Made by a program: the position numbers and the translations under genes. From Nitriliruptorales bacterium (lineage in GTDB: Bacteria > Actinomycetota > Nitriliruptoria > Euzebyales > Egibacteraceae), in NCBI GenBank assembly GCA_007119305.1, contig SKPY01000117.1, positions 1 through 5,481 of the forward strand: DNA of 5,481 bases, read 5' to 3'. The notes under the pieces are model-generated. The model saw only the letters and a program-made list of their open reading frames with translations. It did not search any database and was not told where the DNA came from. Shown in pieces: positions 1-5,481 of this stretch (position 1 is its first letter; every line of letters starts with the position of its first letter).

Positions 1-1803
1 CACGACCTCGAGGTGCGGCTGCTCGCGAGCGACGACCTGGCCAGCATGCTGAGCCAGGTGCTCGAGGCGGCGGTCGAGATCCAGGGCGCGACCGCGGGCG
101 TGCTCATGCTCCACGACCCCGAGCACGACGACCTGTACTGCGTGGCCAGCACGGGCTTCTCCGACGACTATCTCGCGACCGTCGGCCGGGTCCCGGTCGG
201 GGAGGGCGCCTGCGGCGCAGCGGCTGCCGAGCAGCGCGGGGTGCTCATCGAGGACGTGAGCGTCGATCCGCTGTTCGCCCGCTACCGGGATGCGGCCGCC
301 CGCGGCGGCTACCGCAGCGTCTACAGCCTGCCGCTGCGCACGAGCGGCGGCAAGCTGCTCGGCACGCTCGCCATGTACTTCCCCATGCCGCACGTACCCC
401 CGGAGCGCGAGCGCTGGCTCGTCGCGCTCTACGCCACGCAGGCGTCCGAAGCGATCCGCCACAGCCAGCTCCTCGAGCAGACCCGTGAGGCGCAGGAAAC
501 GCGGGACGCCTCCCTGGCCCGGCTGCGCCGCCAGGCCGAGCAGCTCAAGGCGCTGAACGAGGCGGCACTGGCCGTGAACGCCTGCGCGACGCTGGACGAC
601 ACACTCGCGGAGGCCACGCGCCGAGCCCGGAGCGTGCTCGGAACCCATCTGGCGTCCACCACCATCCTCCAGGGGCCCGACTGGTCCCATGCGCGTTCCG
701 CACGGGACCGATCAGCGCGCGCCGAGCGCTGCTCGCAGCTCGACACGCCGCCGGACGGCACGACGTTCGAGGCGCTGGTGCGCGAGACGAACACGCTTCT
801 GCGGCTGACACAGCCCGAGCTCGCAGCGCATCCCCGCTGGCGGGGTTCCCGGCGACACGGGGCCGGGCAGCCCCCCAACGGTCTGCTCGCGGCGCCGCTC
901 ACCGCCGCCGACGGCAGCAACTGCGGCGTGATCCAGGTCGCTGACAAGGACGCGGGCGACTTCAGCGCCGAGGACGAGGCCGTGCTCGTCCAGCTGGCAC
1001 AGATCACGTCCGTGGCGGTCCGCAACGCGCAGCTGCTCGCCGAACGCACGCAGACAGCCCAAACGCTGCAGCGCAGCCTGCTGCCGCCGTCGCTGCCCCG
1101 TCTGCCCTTGGTGACGCTCGCCGCGCGCTTCCACCCCGTCAGCGGCGCCCAGGTCGGTGGGGACTTCTACGACGTCTTCCAGCTCGGACGCAACGACTGG
1201 GCCGTCGTGATCGGCGACGTGTGCGGCAAGGGCACAGCGGCGGCGAGCCTGACCGCGCTGGTGCGCTACACGATCCGTGCCGGCGCCATGGCCAGCCGCC
1301 GGCCGTCGGACATCCTCGCCCACCTGAACACGAGCATGCTGCGGCAGGCGGAGGGGGCCGAGCCGCGGTTCGCCACGGTGGCCTATGCTCGCCTGCGGCT
1401 CGCCCCGGGGCGGGTGAGCGTCACCGTGGCCTGCGCGGGCCACCCGCCGCCGCTGCTGCGCCGGGTCGACGGGACGGTGGTCCCGGTCCGCGCGCCCGGA
1501 ACCGTGGTGGGGGCGATCGAGGACGTCGAGTTCACCCAACGCAGCGTCCGCCTCGGCCCCGGCGACACCCTGCTGCTGTACACCGACGGCATCACCGAGG
1601 CGCGGACGGCCTCGGGCATGTTCGAAGAGCGCCTCGCCGCCACCCTGGCGGCCAGTCCCACCCCCGAGCCCGAGGGCCTGCTCGACCACCTCGACGCCAC
1701 GCTCAACGCCCAGGTCGTCGAACCCGTCCGCGACGACATCGCCGCCCTCGCCATCCATCGTCCCGCCGCTAGGACGCCTGACCCGGACGGGCCGTCCGGC
1801 TGA
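1..1803 (+). CDS. GAF-GAF-SpoIIE (PP2C-type) serine phosphatase, 5' end outside window
   Basis: The frame is open from base 1 and ends at TGA 1801-1803. The first in-window start codon is GTG at 13, but the first GAF domain begins almost at once, so the true start is probably upstream. Counting from that GTG (596 residues), GAF1 spans about 8-150 and includes the common GAF segment around GEGACG (63-68) and DVSVDPLF (81-88). A charged helical linker (about 150-185) leads to a less conserved GAF2 (about 185-340). The SpoIIE/PP2C domain covers about 350-582. The acidic residues expected to bind the catalytic metals are present in GGDFYD (382-387), GDVCGKG (401-407), YTDG (523-526) and DDIA (574-577), and CAGHPPP (474-480) is intact, so the phosphatase is probably active. 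Relatives (RsbU/RsbP type) dephosphorylate anti-sigma antagonist proteins in response to a GAF signal. The ligand is unknown, no partner gene is visible, and no kinase domain is fused. The family call is firm; the target is inference. Confidence 0.93.
   Translation, partial: HDLEVRLLASDDLASMLSQVLEAAVEIQGATAGVLMLHDPEHDDLYCVASTGFSDDYLATVGRVPVGEGACGAAAAEQRGVLIEDVSVDPLFARYRDAAARGGYRSVYSLPLRTSGGKLLGTLAMYFPMPHVPPERERWLVALYATQASEAIRHSQLLEQTREAQETRDASLARLRRQAEQLKALNEAALAVNACATLDDTLAEATRRARSVLGTHLASTTILQGPDWSHARSARDRSARAERCSQLDTPPDGTTFEALVRETNTLLRLTQPELAAHPRWRGSRRHGAGQPPNGLLAAPLTAADGSNCGVIQVADKDAGDFSAEDEAVLVQLAQITSVAVRNAQLLAERTQTAQTLQRSLLPPSLPRLPLVTLAARFHPVSGAQVGGDFYDVFQLGRNDWAVVIGDVCGKGTAAASLTALVRYTIRAGAMASRRPSDILAHLNTSMLRQAEGAEPRFATVAYARLRLAPGRVSVTVACAGHPPPLLRRVDGTVVPVRAPGTVVGAIEDVEFTQRSVRLGPGDTLLLYTDGITEARTASGMFEERLAATLAASPTPEPEGLLDHLDATLNAQVVEPVRDDIAALAIHRPAARTPDPDGPSG
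1783..1799. terminator. GC-rich hairpin at convergent gene ends, candidate bidirectional terminator
   Basis: CCGGACG (1783-1789) and CGTCCGG (1793-1799) form a perfect 7-bp stem with a 3-base loop, ending one base before the phosphatase stop codon. The convergent methyltransferase stops at 1826, so its transcript would reach the same hairpin about 27 bases past its stop. Two weaker dyads lie alongside: the palindrome CGGGCCCG (1812-1819) and GCGC-ATCA-GCGC (1821-1832), the second overlapping the methyltransferase stop. No T-tract follows on either strand, so this is not a classical intrinsic terminator. It fits the U-less hairpins proposed for GC-rich actinobacteria. Part of the stem is coding sequence, and GC-rich DNA forms such stems readily by chance. 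Confidence 0.4.
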
Positions 1804-1825
1804 CGCGACAGCGGGCCCGTGCGCA

Positions 1826-2686
1826 TCAGCGCCGGGCGCGGACCACGCCGGAATCGACGCGCACCCTGAGCGGCCGCTCGACCGAGACATCAGCCAGCAG
1901 GTGCCCGACCGTCGTCACCACGTCGTGCCAGCTCACGTGACCGGGCAGGGCGCCCTCGTTCAGCGCGCGCACGCTCCCCAGGTAGCTGCAGACCGGTGCT
2001 GCACTGGGGATGCTGAGCCAGCCTTGATAGCGGTGCACGCTCACCTGCGTGAACAACCGGTCGAGGAGGTCCGCTGCAGCGGACAGGGGCAGGCGGCGGG
2101 CCCACTGGGTGCGCGTGAACTGCCCGCCGGCGAGCTCACGCACGGCGGCGGACACCAGGGCGTCGATCTCGGCGAGGTGGCCGTCGGCGTTCGTCGCGAC
2201 GAGCACCGTGCCGTCGGGCTTGACGATGCGGCGCAGCTCGCGGGCACCCTGCGCCATGTCGGCCACGTGGTAGAGCATGTGCATGGCGAGCACCACGTCG
2301 GCCGTGCGCTCCGGCAGGGGCAGCGCCGCGGCGTCGCACACGGCCAGGCGGGCACGCGCACCGAGACGCGGCCTGAGGTCGGACAGCAACGCTGCCGAGA
2401 GGTCGAGGCCCACCAGCTCGGCGGTCGTGGTCGCCGCGAGCTGGCGCAGGTACCGGCCGTTGCCGCAGCCGACGTCGACGACGCGGCCCCCGGCAGGCAC
2501 GGCGACCAGGCCGAGCGCCCAGTCCTGGAACGCATCGAGACGGCCGCAGTGCTCGTAGATGCGCTGGCGGGCGGCCAGGACCGAGCCGGTGGCGTAGACG
2601 CGCTCGGCGAGGTGGCGGCGGTCGCTGACCCCCCGGTCACCGCTCACCGTGCAGCACCGGGGCGCTCGGGCCTCAGCGCGCGTCAC
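1826..2686 (-). CDS. Class I SAM-dependent methyltransferase (Methyltransf_11-like)
   Basis: This gene probably transfers a methyl group from S-adenosylmethionine to an unidentified small molecule. Numbering the 286 residues from GTG 2684-2686, the SAM-binding glycine motif VVDVGCGNGRY lies at 69-79. The ribose-binding acidic residue is D95 in GLDLS. CDAAALPLP (117-125) fits the adenine-contact loop. DVVLAMHMLYHVAD (130-143) and RRIVKPDGTVLVATN (152-166) are the usual post-motif strands of the Methyltransf_11 family. The C-terminal 100 residues show nothing substrate-specific that I recognise. No signal peptide or membrane segment is evident. The chosen GTG follows GGGGGAG at 7-base spacing and overlaps the lemA end by 14 bases. 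An alternative GTG at 2645-2647 (273 residues) starts 25 bases after lemA, with only GGTG ahead of it. Longer upstream extensions run inside lemA and have no methyltransferase character. The fold is certain, the start moderately so, and the substrate unknown. Confidence 0.85.
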   Translation of the reverse strand: MTRAEARAPRCCTVSGDRGVSDRRHLAERVYATGSVLAARQRIYEHCGRLDAFQDWALGLVAVPAGGRVVDVGCGNGRYLRQLAATTTAELVGLDLSAALLSDLRPRLGARARLAVCDAAALPLPERTADVVLAMHMLYHVADMAQGARELRRIVKPDGTVLVATNADGHLAEIDALVSAAVRELAGGQFTRTQWARRLPLSAAADLLDRLFTQVSVHRYQGWLSIPSAAPVCSYLGSVRALNEGALPGHVSWHDVVTTVGHLLADVSVERPLRVRVDSGVVRARR

Positions 2687-3251
2687 CGGGCGGCTCCCCC
2701 ATCCGCGGTGCCTGCCGCTCCTCGTCGCGGGCAGCGAAGAAGGCCGGCGGTTCGAAGCCGAACGGCCCAGCAACGAGCAGCCAGGGGAACTGCTGGGTGG
2801 TGCGCTGGTAGGCCTCGACGGTGTCGTTGTACAGCTGACGGCTGAACGCGATCTTGTTCTCCGTCGCCGCGAGCTCGTGCTGGAGGTCACGGAAGCGCGC
2901 GTCGGCTTTGAGGTCGGGGTAGGCCTCGGCGACTGCGACGAGGCGCTGCACGGCCTGGTCCAGTTGCGCCTCGGTGACGGCGACCTCGTCCGCGCTGCCG
3001 GTCTGCTCGGTGGCCACCGCGGTCGACCGCGCCTGCGCCACCGCCTCGAACAGGCCGCGCTCGTGCTCGGCGTAGGCCTTCACGGTCTCGACGAGGTTGG
3101 GGATGAGTGCGTGCCGGCGGCGCAGGTACACGTCGATGTCGTGCCAGGCGGCTTGCGCCCGATTGCGCAGCTTCACGAGCCGGTTGTAGACGAACAGGAA
3201 GCCCGCGCCGAGCACGACGATGACGAGCAGTGCCACGGTTCCGGCCGTCAC
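2673..3251 (-). CDS. lemA: LemA family membrane-anchored protein
   Basis: The 192-residue product matches the LemA family in length and layout. A very short N-terminus precedes one hydrophobic segment at about residues 5-22 (rich in V, L, I, G). The family signature follows at about 23-64: NRLVKLRN, AWHDIDVYLRRR, IPNLVETVKAY and HE. A long helical region with repeated Ala, Gln and Glu follows, then the typical C-terminal elements LYNDTVEAY (140-148) and FPWLLVAGPFGFEPPAFF (155-172). The family is thought to expose an N-terminus outside the cell and a helical bundle inside; its biochemical role is unsettled. GTG 3249-3251 is chosen because GGAGGT (3258-3263) sits 6 bases ahead. A longer form from ATG 3284 would add 11 Gly/Pro/Arg-rich residues and swallow that site. 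It lies 76 bp after cysQ and runs into the methyltransferase gene. The membrane peptidase HtpX and TPM-domain neighbours often seen beside lemA are absent here. Confidence 0.92.
   Translation of the reverse strand: MTAGTVALLVIVVLGAGFLFVYNRLVKLRNRAQAAWHDIDVYLRRRHALIPNLVETVKAYAEHERGLFEAVAQARSTAVATEQTGSADEVAVTEAQLDQAVQRLVAVAEAYPDLKADARFRDLQHELAATENKIAFSRQLYNDTVEAYQRTTQQFPWLLVAGPFGFEPPAFFAARDEERQAPRMGEPPGDAR
2694..2700 (-). promoter_or_regulatory. Ribosome binding site that favours the overlapping methyltransferase start
   Basis: Read on the minus strand this is GGGGGAG, 7 bases before GTG 2684-2686 and inside the last codons of lemA. It supports a start overlapping lemA by 14 bases and therefore possible translational coupling. 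The competing GTG at 2645-2647 has only GGTG at similar spacing. GC-rich sequence gives G-runs by chance, so this is support rather than proof. Confidence 0.5.
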
Positions 3252-3257
3252 GGTGCC

Positions 3258-3263
3258 ACCTCC
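3258..3263 (-). promoter_or_regulatory. Strong Shine-Dalgarno site setting the lemA start
   Basis: Minus-strand GGAGGT, part of a longer GGAGGTGG, lies 6 bases before GTG 3249-3251. It is the best ribosome binding site in the window and selects this GTG over the in-frame ATG at 3282-3284. Confidence 0.75.
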
Positions 3264-3279
3264 AGGACGATCGCGGGGC

Positions 3280-3285
3280 AGCATA
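3280..3285 (-). promoter_or_regulatory. Possible -10 element for lemA
   Basis: The minus strand reads TATGCT here, which fits the TAnnnT form of a housekeeping -10. It would put a transcript start near 3273 and leave a leader of about 22 bases with the lemA ribosome binding site inside it. The expected -35 position (about 3303-3308) reads CCCGTC, which is a poor match. If real, lemA and the methyltransferase could be transcribed without cysQ. Confidence 0.3.
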
Positions 3286-3301
3286 GCGGCTGGCCGGCCG
3301 C
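3286..3301 (-). other. Small hairpin between cysQ and lemA
   Basis: GCGGC (3286-3290) and GCCGC (3297-3301) form a 5-bp stem with a 6-base loop in the 76-bp gap between cysQ and lemA, directly upstream of the TATGCT element. No T-run follows on the minus strand. It could weaken read-through from cysQ or be chance in GC-rich DNA. Confidence 0.2.
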
Positions 3302-3327
3302 GGACGGGGGCCGTGCGGAGACCGGGT

Positions 3328-4101
3328 TCACGACTGCTGCTGCGCCGCGGCGGCGAGCGCGGCTGCGGCCAACTGCGGCCGGCAGATCAGCAGGTCGGGC
3401 AGCCACGGGTCCGGTTGGTTGTAGCGCAGCGGGGACCCGTCGAGCCGGGACACGTGCAGCCCCGCGGCTGCTGCGACGGCCACCGGGGCGGCAGAGTCCC
3501 ACTCGTACTGCCCACCGGCGTGCGCGTACACGTCCGCTTCGCCGAGCACCACCGCCATCGCCTTGGCCCCCGCGGAGCCGAGGGGCACGAGGTCGGCGCC
3601 GAGCGCAGCGCGGATGGCGTCGGCGACAGCGGGGGGACGGCTGCGGCTGACCACGAGCCGCGGCGGCTGCCCGGCCGCCACAGGCCCGGGCGGCCGCGCC
3701 TCGCTGGTGAGCACGAGGCCACGCGCAGGCAGCGCGACCGCGCCCGCGACCGGGTCTCCCGCCCGGACGAGCGCGACATGCACCGCCCAGTCGGTACGGC
3801 CCGGCTCCCCGTACTCGCGCGTCCCGTCGAGTGGGTCGACGACCCAGACACGCTCGGCTGCAAGGCGGGCGGCACCGTCGTCAGCGCTCTCCTCCGACAG
3901 CACGGGCTCGCCGGGAAACGCAGCCGCGAGCTCCGCGAGGATCAGCCGGTTGCTCTCCCGGTCGGCACGGCCCCGCAGCGCCCGGACATCGTCGCGCACA
4001 CCGCCGCGCAGGTCGAGCAGCAGCCGCCCCGCAGCCTCGGCGATGCGCCCTGCCTCCCGGTGGTCGGTCAGGCGGGCGCCGGTGGGGCGGGCAGCGGGCA
4101 T
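3328..4101 (-). CDS. cysQ: CysQ: 3'(2'),5'-bisphosphate nucleotidase (PAP phosphatase), inositol monophosphatase family
   Basis: The enzyme removes the 3'-phosphate of PAP, the by-product of PAPS-dependent sulfate reduction and sulfotransfer, giving AMP; it is cytosolic and Mg-dependent. Residues are numbered from ATG 4099-4101 (257 residues). The metal-binding acidic residues are visible: E70-E71 in LSEES (68-72), D89 and D92 in VVDPLDGT (87-94), and D202 in YEWDSAAP. GSAGAKAMAV (175-184) and SRLDGSPLRYNQPDPWLPDLL (218-238) closely match my recollection of the mycobacterial CysQ (Rv2131c) sequence. That enzyme also has fructose-1,6-bisphosphatase and inositol-phosphatase activity, so side activities are possible here. 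The length is normal and all key residues are present. A GTG two codons upstream (4105-4107) is an equally plausible start; longer forms would be Arg/Pro-rich and run into the opposing gene. It is first of a minus-strand series with lemA and the methyltransferase, and divergent from the ABC1 kinase. Confidence 0.95.
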   Translation of the reverse strand: MPAARPTGARLTDHREAGRIAEAAGRLLLDLRGGVRDDVRALRGRADRESNRLILAELAAAFPGEPVLSEESADDGAARLAAERVWVVDPLDGTREYGEPGRTDWAVHVALVRAGDPVAGAVALPARGLVLTSEARPPGPVAAGQPPRLVVSRSRPPAVADAIRAALGADLVPLGSAGAKAMAVVLGEADVYAHAGGQYEWDSAAPVAVAAAAGLHVSRLDGSPLRYNQPDPWLPDLLICRPQLAAAALAAAAQQQS

Positions 4102-4107
4102 GCGCAC

Positions 4108-4184
4108 AGCCTGCCACCGCTTGCCGGGGCGGCGCGAACCATCCGGTCGCGCAGCGACGGCGGTGGAGCGGCAGACTGGTCGCC
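4108..4184. promoter_or_regulatory. Divergent gap between cysQ and the ABC1 kinase, with a small dyad
   Basis: Any promoters for cysQ (leftward) and the kinase (rightward) that lie close to the genes must fall here. There is no TA dinucleotide in the gap, so neither strand can carry a TAnnnT -10. One perfect dyad is present, GTCGC-GCA-GCGAC at 4146-4158, which could be an operator half-site pair or a small hairpin. The kinase has no good ribosome binding site: GGAG at 4165-4168 is 16 bases from the ATG, too far to be typical. No regulator can be named. Confidence 0.35.
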
Positions 4185-5481
4185 ATGACCAAGGACGACC
4201 GTCCGGCGCCATCCGATCGTTCGCAGCCCGTACCCGAGGCCGGGCCCCTGGGCGGACGTGTGCAGCGCGGCACGTCCCTCGCCAGGCTCTCGGCGAGCAC
4301 GGGCGCCGGGTACGTCGCTGCGCGTGTCCGCAACCTGCGGGACCGCGAGCTCGCCGACGCCCTGTTCCACGAGGCCACCGCCCAGAAGGTCCTCGAAGTG
4401 CTGGGAACGATGAAGGGCGCGGCGATGAAGGTGGGGCAGCTCGCCTCGTTCGTCGACCTCGACCTGCCTCCCGAGGTCCAGGCGACCTACCACGACGTCC
4501 TCGCCGGGTTACGTGACGCCGCGCCCGCAGCGGACAGCGGGGCCATCGCGAGGACGCTCACCGAGGAGTTCGGCGCGCCGCCCGACGAGGTCTTCGCCAC
4601 CTGGGACCCGGACCCGATCGCGAGCGCGAGCATCGGGCAGGTGCACCGCGCGCGCCTGCACGACGGGTCGCAGGTCGTCACCAAGGTGCAGTACCCCGGG
4701 ATCGCCGAGGCGGTCGAGTCCGACCTCGCGAACGCCGAGGCGTTCATGCCGCTCGCGAAGATGATCTCGCCGAACCTCGACGTGCGGCCGCTGGTCACCG
4801 AGCTGCGCGACCGCGTGCTCGACGAGCTGGACTACCAGCGGGAGGCGCAGTACCAGCACGCCTTCTGGGAGCGCTACGACGGCCACCCGTTCGTCCGGGT
4901 GCCCCGCGTCCACCATGAGCTCTGCCGGCCCCGGGTGCTCGTCATGGAGTACGCCTCGGGCCTCAGCTTCGACCAGATGCTCGCGACCGCCTCCGAGCGC
5001 GAGCGCCTGCGCTACGGGGAGATCATCTACCGCTTCGTCTACGGCTCGCTGCACCGCTTCAGGCTGTTCAACGCCGATCCGCACCCCGGCAACTACCTCT
5101 TCCCCGGTGACGGGACCGTGGTGTTCCTCGACTTCGGCAGCGTGAAGCTGTTCCCGTCCGCCGTGCGCGCCCAGATCCAGCGCCAGCTGCGCGCGGTGAT
5201 CGACGGCGACGCCGCCGCGCTGCTCACCGCCCTCGAGGCAGGCGGCTTCATCCCGCCCTCGGCGCGTCCGGACCCGCAGCGGCTGCTGGAGTGGCTGCGC
5301 CTGTTCAACACGCCTGTGGTCGCAGACCGCGAGTGGACCTACACGCCCGAGTTCGCGCGTGAGGTCATCCGCTCCACGACGGACCCCCGCTACGGCGCGG
5401 TGGACATGCTGCGCAAGCTGAACCTGCCGTCCGACTATCTCCTGCTCAACCGCATCCAGTGGGGCATCAACTCCATCCTCG
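4185..5481 (+). CDS. AarF/ABC1/UbiB-family atypical kinase, 3' end outside window
   Basis: From ATG 4185 the frame is open for 432 codons to the window edge with no stop, so the C-terminus is missing. Family marks appear in order. MKVGQLAS (81-88) holds the KxGQ motif of the N-terminal extension. ASASIGQVHRA (146-156) is the Ala-rich loop that replaces the usual glycine-rich P-loop. K167 in TKVQYPG is the beta-3 lysine. ELDYQREA (214-221) contains the ExD motif. NADPHPGN (296-303) is the catalytic loop and LDFGS (315-319) the DFG motif. This family supports quinone synthesis or lipid homeostasis (UbiB, COQ8) through ATPase or kinase activity. Actinobacteria mostly use menaquinone, so a ubiquinone role should not be assumed. 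The residue before ADPHPGN is Asn where UbiB/COQ8 proteins usually have His. Codon 109 is TTA, the only TTA among the genes here. Membrane segments, if any, would be in the unseen C-terminus. It is transcribed away from cysQ. Confidence 0.93.
   Translation, partial: MTKDDRPAPSDRSQPVPEAGPLGGRVQRGTSLARLSASTGAGYVAARVRNLRDRELADALFHEATAQKVLEVLGTMKGAAMKVGQLASFVDLDLPPEVQATYHDVLAGLRDAAPAADSGAIARTLTEEFGAPPDEVFATWDPDPIASASIGQVHRARLHDGSQVVTKVQYPGIAEAVESDLANAEAFMPLAKMISPNLDVRPLVTELRDRVLDELDYQREAQYQHAFWERYDGHPFVRVPRVHHELCRPRVLVMEYASGLSFDQMLATASERERLRYGEIIYRFVYGSLHRFRLFNADPHPGNYLFPGDGTVVFLDFGSVKLFPSAVRAQIQRQLRAVIDGDAAALLTALEAGGFIPPSARPDPQRLLEWLRLFNTPVVADREWTYTPEFAREVIRSTTDPRYGAVDMLRKLNLPSDYLLLNRIQWGINSIL

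Noticed and set aside
712..1890. A 392-codon open frame on the minus strand opposite the phosphatase gene.
   Set aside because: It lies antisense to an unmistakable GAF/SpoIIE gene, has Gly/Arg/Ala/Val-rich composition without domain motifs, and crosses into the opposing gene's end. Long antisense frames are expected at this GC content.
1901..2845. A 314-codon plus-strand frame opposite the methyltransferase and lemA.
   Set aside because: Its translation is Arg/Ala/Gly/His-rich with no recognisable motif, and both genes on the other strand have clear family signatures.
2687..2890. An N-terminal extension of the methyltransferase upstream to 2890, with the frame open.
   Set aside because: The added residues are Ser/Arg/Pro-rich, lie wholly inside lemA, and have no methyltransferase character.
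2649..4188. Two long plus-strand frames (2649-3650 and 3220-4188) opposite lemA and cysQ.
   Set aside because: They overlap each other, are low-complexity Arg/Gly/Pro-rich, and mirror well-supported genes.
4509..5084. A 191-codon minus-strand frame opposite the ABC1 kinase, with a varied-looking composition.
   Set aside because: It is the antisense reading of conserved kinase motifs, with no ribosome binding site or domain of its own seen.
1..5481. Search for mobile elements, CRISPR repeats, tRNA/rRNA, toxin-antitoxin or defence genes.
   Set aside because: No transposase or integrase motif, regularly spaced repeat, tRNA-like cloverleaf or sharp base-composition change was seen; the genes look chromosomal and uniform in composition.

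Overview
The window is a very GC-rich (clearly above 70% by eye) piece of bacterial chromosome with five protein genes packed almost end to end. GC-ending codons, GTG starts, an actinobacterial-style GAF/SpoIIE phosphatase and a CysQ that closely resembles the mycobacterial enzyme all point to an actinobacterium (Actinomycetota). No genus can be named from the sequence alone.

Layout: (1) positions 1-1803, plus strand: the 3' part of a gene for a two-GAF-domain sensor ending in a SpoIIE/PP2C-type serine phosphatase domain; its start lies left of the window. (2) 1783-1832: a short convergent junction with strong GC-rich dyads that could terminate transcription from both sides. (3) 4101 down to 1826, minus strand: cysQ, then lemA 76 bp later, then a class I SAM-dependent methyltransferase whose likely start overlaps the end of lemA. 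These three may be one transcript, although a possible promoter lies just in front of lemA. (4) 4102-4184: a short divergent gap with a small dyad and no canonical -10 on either strand. (5) 4185 to the right edge, plus strand: an AarF/ABC1/UbiB-family atypical kinase, cut off by the window end.

The genes look like ordinary chromosomal housekeeping and signalling functions: PAP recycling in sulfur assimilation (CysQ), a membrane-anchored LemA protein, an unassigned small-molecule methyltransferase, a quinone-associated-type kinase, and a ligand-responsive phosphatase of the kind that controls anti-sigma factor antagonists. No functional link between the phosphatase and the other four genes is visible. 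I saw no mobile element, CRISPR array, tRNA, rRNA, prophage or defence gene, and nothing I would call a new system. The points worth a second look are small: the junction hairpin, the lemA/methyltransferase overlap, the only TTA codon in the window, the promoter-poor divergent gap and a His-to-Asn change in the kinase catalytic loop.
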